64,000 nucleotides of DNA from Endobacter medicaginis (lineage in GTDB: Bacteria > Pseudomonadota > Alphaproteobacteria > Acetobacterales > Acetobacteraceae), in the NCBI RefSeq assembly GCF_014192375.1, contig NZ_JACHXV010000004.1, positions 186,001-250,000 of the forward strand. The letters are read 5' to 3'. Positions 45,522 through 53,456 of this stretch are shown here, piece by piece. A model generated the notes under the pieces. That model searched no databases. It was not told where the DNA came from and saw nothing but the letters and a program-made list of their open reading frames with translations. Every line of letters starts with the position of its first letter. Within the stretch, counting starts at the first letter, position 1. The translations under genes and the position numbers were made by a program.

Positions 45522-45541
45522 TGGCGGATGCTCCCGCGATC

Positions 45542-46114
45542 ATGGAAGACGACGTGCCCCAGCCTGCCGACACCCGTGCCGCGCGTCCGAAGCCCAACGA
45601 GGGCCCGCGCGAGATCGTCCCGCCGCAGCGCGGCTCGCTGATCGACGTCATCTTCGACGCCGGCGGCGCCCCGGCCGCCGTGCGCAAGGCGCCCACCGGC
45701 CATCAGGACCGTGCCCAGGCCGCGCGCGACCTGCGCCTGTCAGGCCATTTCGAGCCCGTTGGCCTCACCGGCCCTTACCGGCTGCATCTGTCGGTGCGGC
45801 AGACCTGGCTGGTGTTCGACATCCGTGATCGCGACGACGAGCCGCTCCACACCCACGCCCTGTCGCTGTCGCCGTTCCGCAGCCTGATCAAGGATTACTG
45901 CATGATCGTCGACAGCTACGAGGAGGCGATGGCCGAGGGCGCCTCGGCTCGCGTGCAGGCGATCGACATGGGTCGGCGCGGCCTGCATAACGAGGGCGCG
46001 GAGCTAATGATGGAGCGGCTGCGCGACAAGATCGAGGTCGATTTCGAGACCGCGCGGCGGCTGTTCACCATCCTGTGCGTACTTTATCCCAACCGTCCGA
46101 GCAACGCCGCGTAG
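45542..46114 (+). CDS. UPF0262 family protein
   Basis: A 190-aa protein of the alphaproteobacterial UPF0262 family, function unknown. The first 45 residues are an extension rich in Pro/Arg, then the conserved body: DRAQAARDLRLSGHFEPVG, SVRQTWLVFDIRDRDDEPL, LSLSPFRSLIKDYCMIVDSYEEAM and IEVDFETARRLFTILCVLYPNR. No catalytic residues are obvious. The start at 45542 could instead be an internal ATG, but family members also carry some N-terminal extension. A palindromic element follows the stop. Confidence 0.88.
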   Translation: MEDDVPQPADTRAARPKPNEGPREIVPPQRGSLIDVIFDAGGAPAAVRKAPTGHQDRAQAARDLRLSGHFEPVGLTGPYRLHLSVRQTWLVFDIRDRDDEPLHTHALSLSPFRSLIKDYCMIVDSYEEAMAEGASARVQAIDMGRRGLHNEGAELMMERLRDKIEVDFETARRLFTILCVLYPNRPSNAA

Positions 46115-46119
46115 AGAAT

Positions 46120-46245
46120 GTTCTTTTTTGTAAAAAGAACCAAAAAACTTCTAGATGTTGAAGTGGTCCGAAGGCCGTCATCGCCCTCCGGACCCTCCAG
46201 AAACGAGTAAAAGTCTTTTTGCTTCTTTTTCTTCAGAAAAAGAAG
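46120..46245. repeat. Pair of AT-rich hairpins in opposite orientation
   Basis: GTTCTTTTT at 46120-46128 pairs with AAAAAGAAC at 46132-46140. CTTCTTTTTCT at 46222-46232 pairs with AGAAAAAGAAG at 46235-46245. On opposite strands the flanks read AAGTTTTTTGGTTCTTTTT and AAGTCTTTTTGCTTCTTTTT, so they are diverged copies of the same motif facing each other around about 80 bp. The poly-T arms could act as bidirectional terminators. I recall similar elements between genes of acetic acid bacteria. Confidence 0.75.
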
Positions 46246-46249
46246 ACCT

Positions 46250-47179
46250 TTAGAACCCCAGCACCCGCGTCCACGACTTCTTCGGCTTCGGCGGCGTCCA
46301 TCCCGCCTTGACCAGCGCATCGCGCAGCGCCACCGGCACACCCGCCGCATCCTGGGCCGCGATTTTCGCCGAGCCCGCGGCCTTCGTCGCCTGAGCCTTC
46401 ACGGGTGCGGTATCGAGCTGTGCGCTCATGGCCTGCAGCTTCTGCGCGGCATCCTTCAGCCAGTCGGTGCCAGCCTTCACGTTGGCCTGCAGGTTCTGTG
46501 TGTTGAGCACCGGGGCGGCCGCCTCGCGCAGGGCAGCGAGCTGGTCGGCCGGCGAGAACTGGCCGAGCTGCTTTTTCGCCTTCCTGCGGGCCTTGTCGAG
46601 CTTCTTGCGAGCCTCGGCGGCGGCGGCGGCGGATGCGTCTGCCGCGTCCTGGATGCGGGCCTCCGCCTTCTTGCGCGCCTTGCGCGATAGCTTGCCAAGC
46701 TTCTCGGCGGCTGCCGTCGCCTCCGGGCCGAGCTCGATCTGGTGGCCGCCGGGCAGGGTCAGCGTCGAGGTCTTCGGCTTCGAGCGGGTCAGGGCGACGA
46801 TCACGCCGGCCGCCGTCGCACTCGCGCCCGCGACGATACCCAGCAGGGTCGCGTCCGACAGTCCGGTGCTGTCGCGCAGCCTGCGATAGCCGCCCACGGC
46901 CCGATCGACGAGCCGTGTGGAGGCGTCGGCAGCGGCACTGACCCGATCCACCGCCTCGCTGAACGTCGCGCTGACCTTCTCGGCCACGTCACTGACCGCG
47001 GCACGCGCCTCGTCCGCCTGCGCATGCACGCGATCGCTGATCTGCTCGATCTTTTCGCCGACCGGTGCGACCGCCTCCTTGACCGCCGGGCCGATCGCGG
47101 CGAGGTCGGGCGTCTCGGACGACAATGTATCGAGCTGCGCCTGGAGATCGTGCAGCTTGGCGGCGTCGGAACGGGGCAT
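46250..47179 (-). CDS. Ala/Lys-rich protein with one membrane helix, function unknown
   Basis: A 309-aa protein. Residues 1-105 are helical and heptad-rich (AAVSDVAEKVSATFSEAVDRV), a hydrophobic helix at 111-130 (TLLGIVAGASATAAGVIVAL) follows, and then a long helical stretch rich in Ala and Lys (KLGKLSRKARKKAEARIQDA, ARKKLDKARRKAKKQLGQF) with repeats resembling phasin or apolipoprotein amphipathic helices. No named family is recognised. The start is the ATG at 47179; the open frame upstream overlaps the divergent flavoprotein gene and is rejected. Confidence 0.62.
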   Translation of the reverse strand: MPRSDAAKLHDLQAQLDTLSSETPDLAAIGPAVKEAVAPVGEKIEQISDRVHAQADEARAAVSDVAEKVSATFSEAVDRVSAAADASTRLVDRAVGGYRRLRDSTGLSDATLLGIVAGASATAAGVIVALTRSKPKTSTLTLPGGHQIELGPEATAAAEKLGKLSRKARKKAEARIQDAADASAAAAAEARKKLDKARRKAKKQLGQFSPADQLAALREAAAPVLNTQNLQANVKAGTDWLKDAAQKLQAMSAQLDTAPVKAQATKAAGSAKIAAQDAAGVPVALRDALVKAGWTPPKPKKSWTRVLGF

Positions 47180-47311
47180 GGTGGTCTCGTCTCCCTGCTG
47201 GGCATGACAATGGCGGCGCGTGGAGGCCTGATCGTTGCATAACGCCCACCACGAGCCCCGGTTCGACGGCGGCTGGCGCGCGACGCGCCCGCCTGCCAGA
47301 CTCCGGTCGTG

Positions 47312-48511
47312 ATGATGGACGACGTGATCGTGATCGGCGCAGGCGCGGCGGGGCTGTTCTGCGCGATGACCGCGGCCCGGCGCGGGCGGCGTGTCAGCGT
47401 GCTGGAGGCAGGGCCGAAGCCGGGGGCGAAGATCCTGATTTCCGGCGGCGGGCGCTGCAATTTCACCAATCTCGGCACCACGGCCGCGAACTTCTTCTCC
47501 GACAATCCGCATTTCGCCAAATCCGCCCTGGCCGGCTTCACGCCGCGCGACTTCCTCGCTCTCGTCGAAGGCGCCGGCATCGCCTGGCACGAGAAGACGC
47601 TCGGCCAGCTGTTCTGTGATGGCTCGGCGCGGCAGATCGTCGATCTGCTGGTGGGCGCGAGCACCGAGGCGGGCGCGCGGATCGAGACCGGCTGCGCGAT
47701 CGGCGAGATCACCCGCACCGAGGAGGGTTTCGTGCTGCACACCGATCGCGGCACGCGACGCGCGGCGCGGCTGGTGGTGGCGACCGGCGGACCGTCGATC
47801 CCGAAGCTGGGGGCAAGCGATTTCGCGTGGCGGCTGGCGAGGAAGTTCGGCCTGCGGGTCGTACCGGCGCACCCGGCGCTGGTGCCGCTGACCATCACCG
47901 ATGCCGCGATCGGTGCAGCCTTCGGCGCGGGGAGCGCGGCCGAACTGGCGGGCGTGTCGTTCGAGACCATCGCCGGCTGCGGCCGCGCGCGGTTCCGCGA
48001 GGCGGCACTGATCACCCATCGCGGCCTGTCCGGACCGGCGATCCTGCAGGTGTCCACACCGTGGCGGCCAGGGGCTGCGATCACGCTCGACCTGCTGCCC
48101 GGCCAGGATGCGCAGGCGATGCTGCGGGAGGCCAAGCGCCGCCGGCCCCGCGCCTCGCTCGGCGGCGTGCTGGGCGAGCACCTGCCGCAACGTCTCGCCG
48201 CCAGCCTCGCCACCCTGCTGCCGCAGGCGACGGGACGGGGGATGGCCGACCTGCCCGACCGCGCGCTCGACGGGCTCGCCGCCCATCTCGGCGCCTGCCC
48301 GGTGCAGCCCTCCGGCAGCGAGGGCTTCGCCAGGGCCGAGGTCAGCGCCGGCGGGGTGGCGACCTCGGCGCTGTCATCGAAGACCATGGAAGCGCGCGAC
48401 ATCCCCGGCCTGTTCGTGATTGGCGAGGCGGTGGACGTGACCGGCTGGCTCGGCGGCTACAATTTCCAATGGGCGTGGTCGAGCGGATACTGTGCAGGCA
48501 ACAACGTCTGA
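47312..48511 (+). CDS. HI0933-type FAD-binding oxidoreductase
   Basis: A 399-aa flavoprotein. The FAD dinucleotide fold is at the N-terminus ([29 protein letters not shown]), then ISGGGRCNFTN, the diagnostic motif of HI0933/YhiN proteins. VVATGGPSIPKLGASD follows, then a C-terminal FAD site (GLFVIGEAVDVTGWLGGYNFQWAWSSGYCAG). The physiological substrate of the family is uncertain; several members are annotated as aminoacetone oxidase-like. GTG 47309 and ATG 47312/47315 are possible starts. It precedes the thioesterase by 29 bp. Confidence 0.9.
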   Translation: MMDDVIVIGAGAAGLFCAMTAARRGRRVSVLEAGPKPGAKILISGGGRCNFTNLGTTAANFFSDNPHFAKSALAGFTPRDFLALVEGAGIAWHEKTLGQLFCDGSARQIVDLLVGASTEAGARIETGCAIGEITRTEEGFVLHTDRGTRRAARLVVATGGPSIPKLGASDFAWRLARKFGLRVVPAHPALVPLTITDAAIGAAFGAGSAAELAGVSFETIAGCGRARFREAALITHRGLSGPAILQVSTPWRPGAAITLDLLPGQDAQAMLREAKRRRPRASLGGVLGEHLPQRLAASLATLLPQATGRGMADLPDRALDGLAAHLGACPVQPSGSEGFARAEVSAGGVATSALSSKTMEARDIPGLFVIGEAVDVTGWLGGYNFQWAWSSGYCAGNNV

Positions 48512-48540
48512 CCAACGGACGTGAACGGGAGGGCATCCAG

Positions 48541-48975
48541 ATGGACCTGACGGAATTCGGCCGCGACATCCTCGCACGGCAGTCGTTCAGCCGCCTGCTC
48601 GGCACGCGGCTCGAACGCTTCGACCGCGACGGTGTGGAACTGCGGCTGATGGTGCGCGAGGACATGCACCAGCAGCACGGCTTCACGCATGGCGGGTTGC
48701 TGGCCTATCTCGCCGACAACGCGCTGACCTTTGCCGGAGCGCTGGCCTTCGACGGGCTGCCGGTGGTGACGGTGGAGATGAAGGTGAACTATCTCCGTCC
48801 GGCAATCGGGCGCGAACTGATCGCCCGCGCCACGCTGCTGTCGGGCGGGCGCACGCAGTCGGTGAGCCGATGCGAGATCTACGTGGTCGGCGAGGACGGG
48901 GCCGAAAAACTCTGTGCCGCCGGCCAGGGCACCACCGCGTTGCTGCCGGAGAAGCGAAGCCCGAACGTCAATTGA
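48541..48975 (+). CDS. PaaI-type hotdog-fold acyl-CoA thioesterase
   Basis: A 144-aa single-domain hotdog protein. HGFTHGGLLAYLADNALTFA is the active-site helix with its Gly-Gly loop, and VVTVEMKVNYLRPAIGRELIARA and SRCEIYVVG are the expected strands. Such enzymes cleave acyl- or aryl-CoA. The ATG at 48541 has GGGAGGG 13 bases upstream. It is cotranscribed with the upstream flavoprotein and the downstream dehydrogenase-like gene, separated by 8 bp. Confidence 0.9.
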   Translation: MDLTEFGRDILARQSFSRLLGTRLERFDRDGVELRLMVREDMHQQHGFTHGGLLAYLADNALTFAGALAFDGLPVVTVEMKVNYLRPAIGRELIARATLLSGGRTQSVSRCEIYVVGEDGAEKLCAAGQGTTALLPEKRSPNVN

Positions 48976-48983
48976 GAGGTCTC

Positions 48984-50072
48984 ATGCTGCGCAGGCTGAT
49001 CGTCTCCCTCCTCGCCATGACCTGCCTGCCCGCGCTGGCCCGGCCGCTGCCGAGCGTGCCGGCGAGGTTCCATCTCGACGTGGTGACCGACCAGGTGCCG
49101 GATGCCCGCGAGATCGCGCTCGGGCCGCCGGGGGTGATCTTCGTCGGCTCGATGGACGAGGGTGCGGTGTATGCGGTGCGCTGGCGGCCCGGACAGACGG
49201 CGAAGGTCACCACCCTCGCCCGCGATCTCGCCGATCCGGCCGGTGTCGCCTTCCATGGCGGCGACCTCTACGTCTCGGCGACGAACCGCATCCTGGTGCT
49301 GCGCGACATCATCGATCATCTCGACGATCCGCCGAAGCCGGAGATCGCCGTCGATCACCTGCCGTGGAAACGCGGCGACCACTACTGGAAGTTCATCGCC
49401 TTCGGCCCGGACGGGCTGCTGTATGTGCCGATCGGCGCGCCGTGCAATGTCTGCGCGGTCGGCCACGATTACGGCAAGCTGATGCGCATGCGGCCCGACG
49501 GTTCGGCGCGTGAGGACATCGCCTACGGCATCCGCAATTCCGTCGGCATCGCCTGGCCGACCGGTGCGACCGCGCCGCTGCCGCTCTATTTCACCGATAA
49601 CGGCCGTGACGGCATGGGCGACGACCTGCCCAGCGACGAGCTGAACCGTCTCGACCGCGTGGGACAGGATTTCGGCTTCCCCTTCTGCCACCAGGGCGAC
49701 ACGCCCGACCCGGATTTCGGCGCCGGCCACCCCTGCGCGGACTTCACCCCGCCGCTCGCTCGCCCCGGCGCCCATGTCGCGACACTCGGCCTGCGCTTCT
49801 ATGACGGACCGATGTTCCCCGCCGCCCTGCGCGGCAGCGTGATCATCGCCGAACACGGTTCGTGGGACCGCTCCACCCCCTCCGGCTACCGCGTGGTCGC
49901 GATCCCCCTGCGGGACGGACACCCGGGCAGGCAGACGGTGCTGCTCGAAGCCCTTAGCGGCCTGACCCCCCTTGCCCGCCCCGCCGACGTGCAACCCTTG
50001 CCCGACGGCTCGCTGCTGATCTCCGACCAGCTCGACGGCCGCCTGTTCCGCCTCACCTACGAGGCTCCGTAG
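48984..50072 (+). CDS. Exported sorbosone/glucose-dehydrogenase-like beta-propeller protein
   Basis: A 362-aa protein with a signal peptide (VSLLAMTCLPALARPL, cleavage near residue 20) and a six-bladed propeller of the L-sorbosone/PQQ-glucose dehydrogenase family. It shows DPAGVAFHGGDLYVSATN, LPWKRGDHYWKFIAFGPDGLLYVPIGAP with CNVC, the calcium/PQQ-type region YGIRNSVGIAWP, and EHGSWDRSTPSGYRV. It is periplasmic and likely oxidises sugars or related carbonyls with PQQ, although the substrate cannot be fixed. Confidence 0.82.
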   Translation: MLRRLIVSLLAMTCLPALARPLPSVPARFHLDVVTDQVPDAREIALGPPGVIFVGSMDEGAVYAVRWRPGQTAKVTTLARDLADPAGVAFHGGDLYVSATNRILVLRDIIDHLDDPPKPEIAVDHLPWKRGDHYWKFIAFGPDGLLYVPIGAPCNVCAVGHDYGKLMRMRPDGSAREDIAYGIRNSVGIAWPTGATAPLPLYFTDNGRDGMGDDLPSDELNRLDRVGQDFGFPFCHQGDTPDPDFGAGHPCADFTPPLARPGAHVATLGLRFYDGPMFPAALRGSVIIAEHGSWDRSTPSGYRVVAIPLRDGHPGRQTVLLEALSGLTPLARPADVQPLPDGSLLISDQLDGRLFRLTYEAP

Positions 50073-50153
50073 CACGGGCGCGAGGGGGCCTTTACAGCGC
50101 GCGGCCGGCTTTCTACGGATGCAAAACCCCTCGATCCGGAAACCGACATAGCC

Positions 50154-50774
50154 TTGTCCGAGCCCATCTCACGCGAGTCCGCGCTGCGTCATTCGCTGTT
50201 CGAGGACGCCTATGCGCTGGTGATCGGCTGTTCGCTGATCGTGCTCGGGCTGGCCTGCCTGCATCGTGCCGGGCTGGTGACCGGAGGGGTGGCGGGGATC
50301 GCGCTGCTGCTGTCCTACGTTCTCGGAGAGCCGACGGGACTGCTGTTCACGCTGATCAACATCCCGTTCCTGATCTTCGCCAGCCGCACGATGGGCTGGG
50401 CCTTCACCATCAAGACCTTCCTCGTCAGCAGCAGCATCACCCTGCTTGCCCTGGTGTTTCCGCGTCTGATGACGCTGGGCTCCATCTCGCCGCTCTGGGC
50501 CGCGTTCTTCGGCGGCACGGTGATCGGCATGGGCATCCTCTCCCTTGCGCGTCACCAGGCCGGCGTGGGCGGCACCGGGGTGGTCTGCCTGTGGCTGCAC
50601 AGGCAGCGGGGCTGGAACGTGGGCAAGGTGCAGCTCTCGATCGACTGCGTGATCCTGGCGGTGTCGACCACCGTGATCGACCTGGCCCATGTCGCGCTGT
50701 CGCTGGTGAGTGCGATCGCGATCAGCGGCGTGGTGGCAATCTTTCACCGCCCGGACCGCTACACCGGCTACTGA
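50154..50774 (+). CDS. YitT-family membrane protein
   Basis: A 206-aa integral membrane protein with five hydrophobic segments. The conserved core is LHRAGLVTGGVAGIALLLSY, the family hallmark (GLVTGGVAGI), followed by TGLLFTLINIPFLIFASR and FFGGTVIGMGILSLARHQAGVGGTGVVCLWLH. It starts with TTG at 50154, directly after which S-E-P-I-S-R is seen. The function of YitT proteins is unknown. It converges on the nitroreductase gene at a distance of 9 bp. Confidence 0.85.
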   Translation: MSEPISRESALRHSLFEDAYALVIGCSLIVLGLACLHRAGLVTGGVAGIALLLSYVLGEPTGLLFTLINIPFLIFASRTMGWAFTIKTFLVSSSITLLALVFPRLMTLGSISPLWAAFFGGTVIGMGILSLARHQAGVGGTGVVCLWLHRQRGWNVGKVQLSIDCVILAVSTTVIDLAHVALSLVSAIAISGVVAIFHRPDRYTGY

Positions 50775-50783
50775 GCCCCCGCC

Positions 50784-51614
50784 TCAGCGCAACGCGAAGC
50801 CGAGCGCGTCGAGGGCGGCCCGCAGTCGGTCGCGGCCGCTCAGCGTCTGCGGGCCGGCGACGCGGCGGATGGCGTCCTCGCTCCAGTCGCGGGCCGGCCG
50901 GCCCGCGGCCGCACTCGCCTCGGCAGCGGCGCGGCCATAGGCGGCGATGGCATCGGCCTCGCCCACGGGATCATAGCGGTCGTGATGCAGCACCACCGAC
51001 GGCGGCAGGCGCGGCTTGATGTCGGGACGCTGGGCGGGATCGGGGATGCCGACCGTCATGCCGAACAGCACCATCGCCAGAGGTGGCAGGCCGGCGAGGT
51101 CCGCCACCTGCTCGGGATGGTTGCGCATGCCGCCGATATAGCAGGTGCCGTAGCCGCGATGCTCGAGGAAGGCGGCGGCGTTCTGCGCGCCCAGCGCCAC
51201 ATCGACGGCGCCGACGACGAACATCTCCAGCCAGTCGAGCGCCTCGGTGGGCTGCCCCGACGCCTCACCCATGCGGCGCAGGCGCGACAGGTCGAGCACC
51301 CAGAGCAGCAGCAGCGGCGCATCACGCACATGCGCCTGACCGCCGGCGAGTTCGGCGTAGCGGGCGCGCAGGGCCGGGTCGCGCACGGCGACGACGCTGA
51401 AACACTGCAGGTTCGACGACGTAGCGGCGGATTGCGCCGCGGCGATCGCGCCGTCGAGATCCGCCGCGGCCACATCACCCGCCGCGAAGGCGCGCACCGA
51501 ACGATGGTCGAGCAGCGCCGACAGCATCGCGTCATCGGCGAGGGCCGAAAGATCGGGTGTACCGAGGGGTATGCGGGCGCGCAGCCGGTCATGCAGTGGA
51601 TGGGGCAGGCTCAT
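50784..51614 (-). CDS. Nitroreductase-family FMN oxidoreductase (NfsA-like)
   Basis: A 276-aa protein of the nitroreductase fold. HRSVRAFAAGDV is the FMN-binding N-terminal motif, then AAQSAATSSNLQCFSVVAV, LGAQNAAAFLEHRGYGTCYIGGMRNHPEQVADLAGL and VLFGMTVGIPDPAQRPDIKPRLPPSVVLH, which is the NfsA-like C-terminal signature with the PRLP core. It acts as an NAD(P)H-dependent reductase on nitro- or quinone-type compounds. The start overlaps the stop of the epimerase gene by 4 bp, giving a two-gene unit. Confidence 0.9.
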   Translation of the reverse strand: MSLPHPLHDRLRARIPLGTPDLSALADDAMLSALLDHRSVRAFAAGDVAAADLDGAIAAAQSAATSSNLQCFSVVAVRDPALRARYAELAGGQAHVRDAPLLLLWVLDLSRLRRMGEASGQPTEALDWLEMFVVGAVDVALGAQNAAAFLEHRGYGTCYIGGMRNHPEQVADLAGLPPLAMVLFGMTVGIPDPAQRPDIKPRLPPSVVLHHDRYDPVGEADAIAAYGRAAAEASAAAGRPARDWSEDAIRRVAGPQTLSGRDRLRAALDALGFALR

Positions 51615-52492
51615 GCGACGAGCCTGACCTGCCAGCCGAGTTCGAGGCGCCCGCCCGGGGGAATGGCGACCACGCCCGGCTTGTCGCGGAACTCGCCATC
51701 GAATCCCTCGGGGCTGGCATGCCCACGCCAGGGTTCGATGCAGAGGAAACCGCCGCCGCGCTTGCTCCACAGACCGAGCGTATCGGCGCCGCGCCAGGCG
51801 AAGACCAGCGCACGGCCCCCGCCCTCATAGCGGACCGAAGTACTGGCCGGGCCGGGCAGGATCAGTGCGTCATCGTCGAACAGCGCCTCGTCGAGCGGCA
51901 GGATCGCGCCCTCGATGGGGCTCGGATGGGCGGTGGGCGTGAGCAGCCCGCCGGCGACGCGACGCACGGGTGCGGGCTCGGGGTGCTCGAACACCAGGCG
52001 GTGATCGGTCTTTGGCGTGCCCGGCACCAGCGGCCAGACGAAGGCGGGATGCGCGCCAAGCGAGGCCAGCAGGTCGGTGCCGGCCGCTTCGGGATTGATC
52101 GCGGTCATGCTGACCGACAGCGTGAGACCGTCGATCGCATAGGCGATGTCGAGCGCGAAGGCGAAGGGATAGATCGCGCGGCTGGCCTCGTCGTCGGTGA
52201 GCCGGAAGGTGCAGCGATCGGCGGCACGTTCGATCAGCGTGAAGCGGCGATCGCGGGCGAAACCATGCTGGGTGAGGCGGGTGCTGCGCCCGTCATGGCG
52301 CAGCGTGTCGCCGGCCAGACGGCCGACGATGGGAAACAGTACCGGCGCATGCCGCGCCCAGGCGGCACCGCCATCCCACAGCAGCTCGCTGCCATCGGGC
52401 GCGGTCAGCCGCACCAGCTCCGCCCCCTCGGCGGCGATGGTGGCGGACAGGCCGCCGGGAGCACTGATCTGGACATGATCGGGATCGGACAT
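51611..52492 (-). CDS. Aldose 1-epimerase family protein
   Basis: A 293-aa galactose-mutarotase-fold protein. It shows ELLWDGGAAWARHAPVLFPIVGRLAGD, TRLTQHGFARDRRFTL with the conserved His, LLASLGAHPAFVWPL with the second His-containing motif, and CIEPWRGHASPEGFDGEF near the end. The RDR/LFPIVGRL pattern is that of the YeaD/YphB-like group rather than GalM proper. Substrates may be aldoses or sugar phosphates. The gene is in a short minus-strand unit with the nitroreductase. Confidence 0.88.
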   Translation of the reverse strand: MSDPDHVQISAPGGLSATIAAEGAELVRLTAPDGSELLWDGGAAWARHAPVLFPIVGRLAGDTLRHDGRSTRLTQHGFARDRRFTLIERAADRCTFRLTDDEASRAIYPFAFALDIAYAIDGLTLSVSMTAINPEAAGTDLLASLGAHPAFVWPLVPGTPKTDHRLVFEHPEPAPVRRVAGGLLTPTAHPSPIEGAILPLDEALFDDDALILPGPASTSVRYEGGGRALVFAWRGADTLGLWSKRGGGFLCIEPWRGHASPEGFDGEFRDKPGVVAIPPGGRLELGWQVRLVA

Positions 52493-52545
52493 GACCCCGA
52501 GCCTGCCACAGACCGGGCGGCGGTCAAACCGCCCGGCGGAACCGA

Positions 52546-53058
52546 TTACTTCGCGTCGGCGATGCCGGCATCCGCGTGCTGCTCGGGGGCAGAGGCGGAG
52601 TTCAGCAGCGTATAGCGCTCGATGCCGATCAGCTTGATGAGGTCGAACTGGCGGTCGAGGAAGTCGAGATGCTCTTCCTCGTTCTCGAGGATCTTCAGCA
52701 GCAGGTCGCGCGAGACGTAGTCGCGGACGCTCTCGCAATAGGCGATGCCCTCGCGCAGGTCGACGATCGCCTTCTCCTCGATCTTGAGGTCGCAGCGCAG
52801 CACCTCCTCGACGCTCTCACCCACCAGGATCTGGTTGAGGCGCTGCACGTTGGGCAGGCCGCCGAGGAACAGGATGCGCTCGATCAGCCAGTCGGCGTGA
52901 CGCATCTCCTCGATCGACTCGTCGTATTCGTGCTTGCCGAGCTTGGTCACGCCCCAGTGGCGCAGGGTGCGGGCGTGCAGGAAATACTGGTTGATGGCGG
53001 TCAGCTCGTTGGTGAGCTGGGTGTTGAGGTGTTCGACCACCTTGGGATCGCGAATCAT
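52546..53058 (-). CDS. bfr: Bacterioferritin
   Basis: A 24-subunit iron-storage protein with ferroxidase activity. The product is 170 aa. All diiron ligands are present at canonical positions: E18, E51, H54, E94, E127 and H130; the heme-binding M52 is also there. It begins MIRDPKVVEHLNTQLTNELTAINQYFLHAR, a textbook N-terminus. It is divergent from bfd, the ferredoxin that releases iron from it, with a Fur-like box between the two. Confidence 0.97.
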   Translation of the reverse strand: MIRDPKVVEHLNTQLTNELTAINQYFLHARTLRHWGVTKLGKHEYDESIEEMRHADWLIERILFLGGLPNVQRLNQILVGESVEEVLRCDLKIEEKAIVDLREGIAYCESVRDYVSRDLLLKILENEEEHLDFLDRQFDLIKLIGIERYTLLNSASAPEQHADAGIADAK

Positions 53059-53167
53059 GACTGGGCTCCTTCATTCGTTGCGCGCACCGTAGCGAAGCCC
53101 TCCATCACCCGCAACCCATTGATATCATTTGCAGTTGAGAGTTGTTCGCGATTCCAGTTGAGAATGC

Positions 53168-53188
53168 GGTTGCGAATAATTCTCAGAT
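53168..53188. promoter_or_regulatory. Fur-like box between bfr and bfd
   Basis: TTGCGAATAATTCTCAG matches the common gamma/alphaproteobacterial Fur-site core (GCGAATnATTCTCA). It lies about 20 bp before the bfd start in the 148-bp divergent gap. TGAGAAT at 53159-53165 and ATTCTCA at 53179-53185 also form an inverted repeat. Location next to iron storage genes fits iron control. Confidence 0.7.
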
Positions 53189-53206
53189 ATGGTGTCTTCG
53201 GTGGCG

Positions 53207-53422
53207 ATGTATATCTGCTCCTGCAATGGCCTCACCGATCATGATGTTCGCGATGCAGCCTGTCATGGTGCCACCCGACCGGGCGAGGTCTACGCCCATC
53301 GGCAGTGCCGCGCGCAGTGCGGCAACTGCGCCCCCACGGTGCTGTGCCTGCTGCGCGAGGCGATCGCGGCTGCGCATCTGAACGCGCATCCCGCCATGCA
53401 GGGACGCGTCGCGCACGCTTGA
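53207..53422 (+). CDS. bfd: Bacterioferritin-associated ferredoxin
   Basis: A 71-aa [2Fe-2S] protein that reduces bacterioferritin to mobilise iron. Cysteines C4, C6, C38 and C41 match the Bfd cluster ligands exactly (MYICSCNG and QCGNC). ATG 53207 gives the usual short N-terminus; an upstream in-frame ATG at 53189 would add six residues across the Fur-like box and is not used. It is divergent from bfr and precedes aroA in the same direction. Confidence 0.95.
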   Translation: MYICSCNGLTDHDVRDAACHGATRPGEVYAHRQCRAQCGNCAPTVLCLLREAIAAAHLNAHPAMQGRVAHA

Positions 53423-53456
53423 CCTTCGGGCGGGGCTGCCGCAAGCCCGCCGGGAC

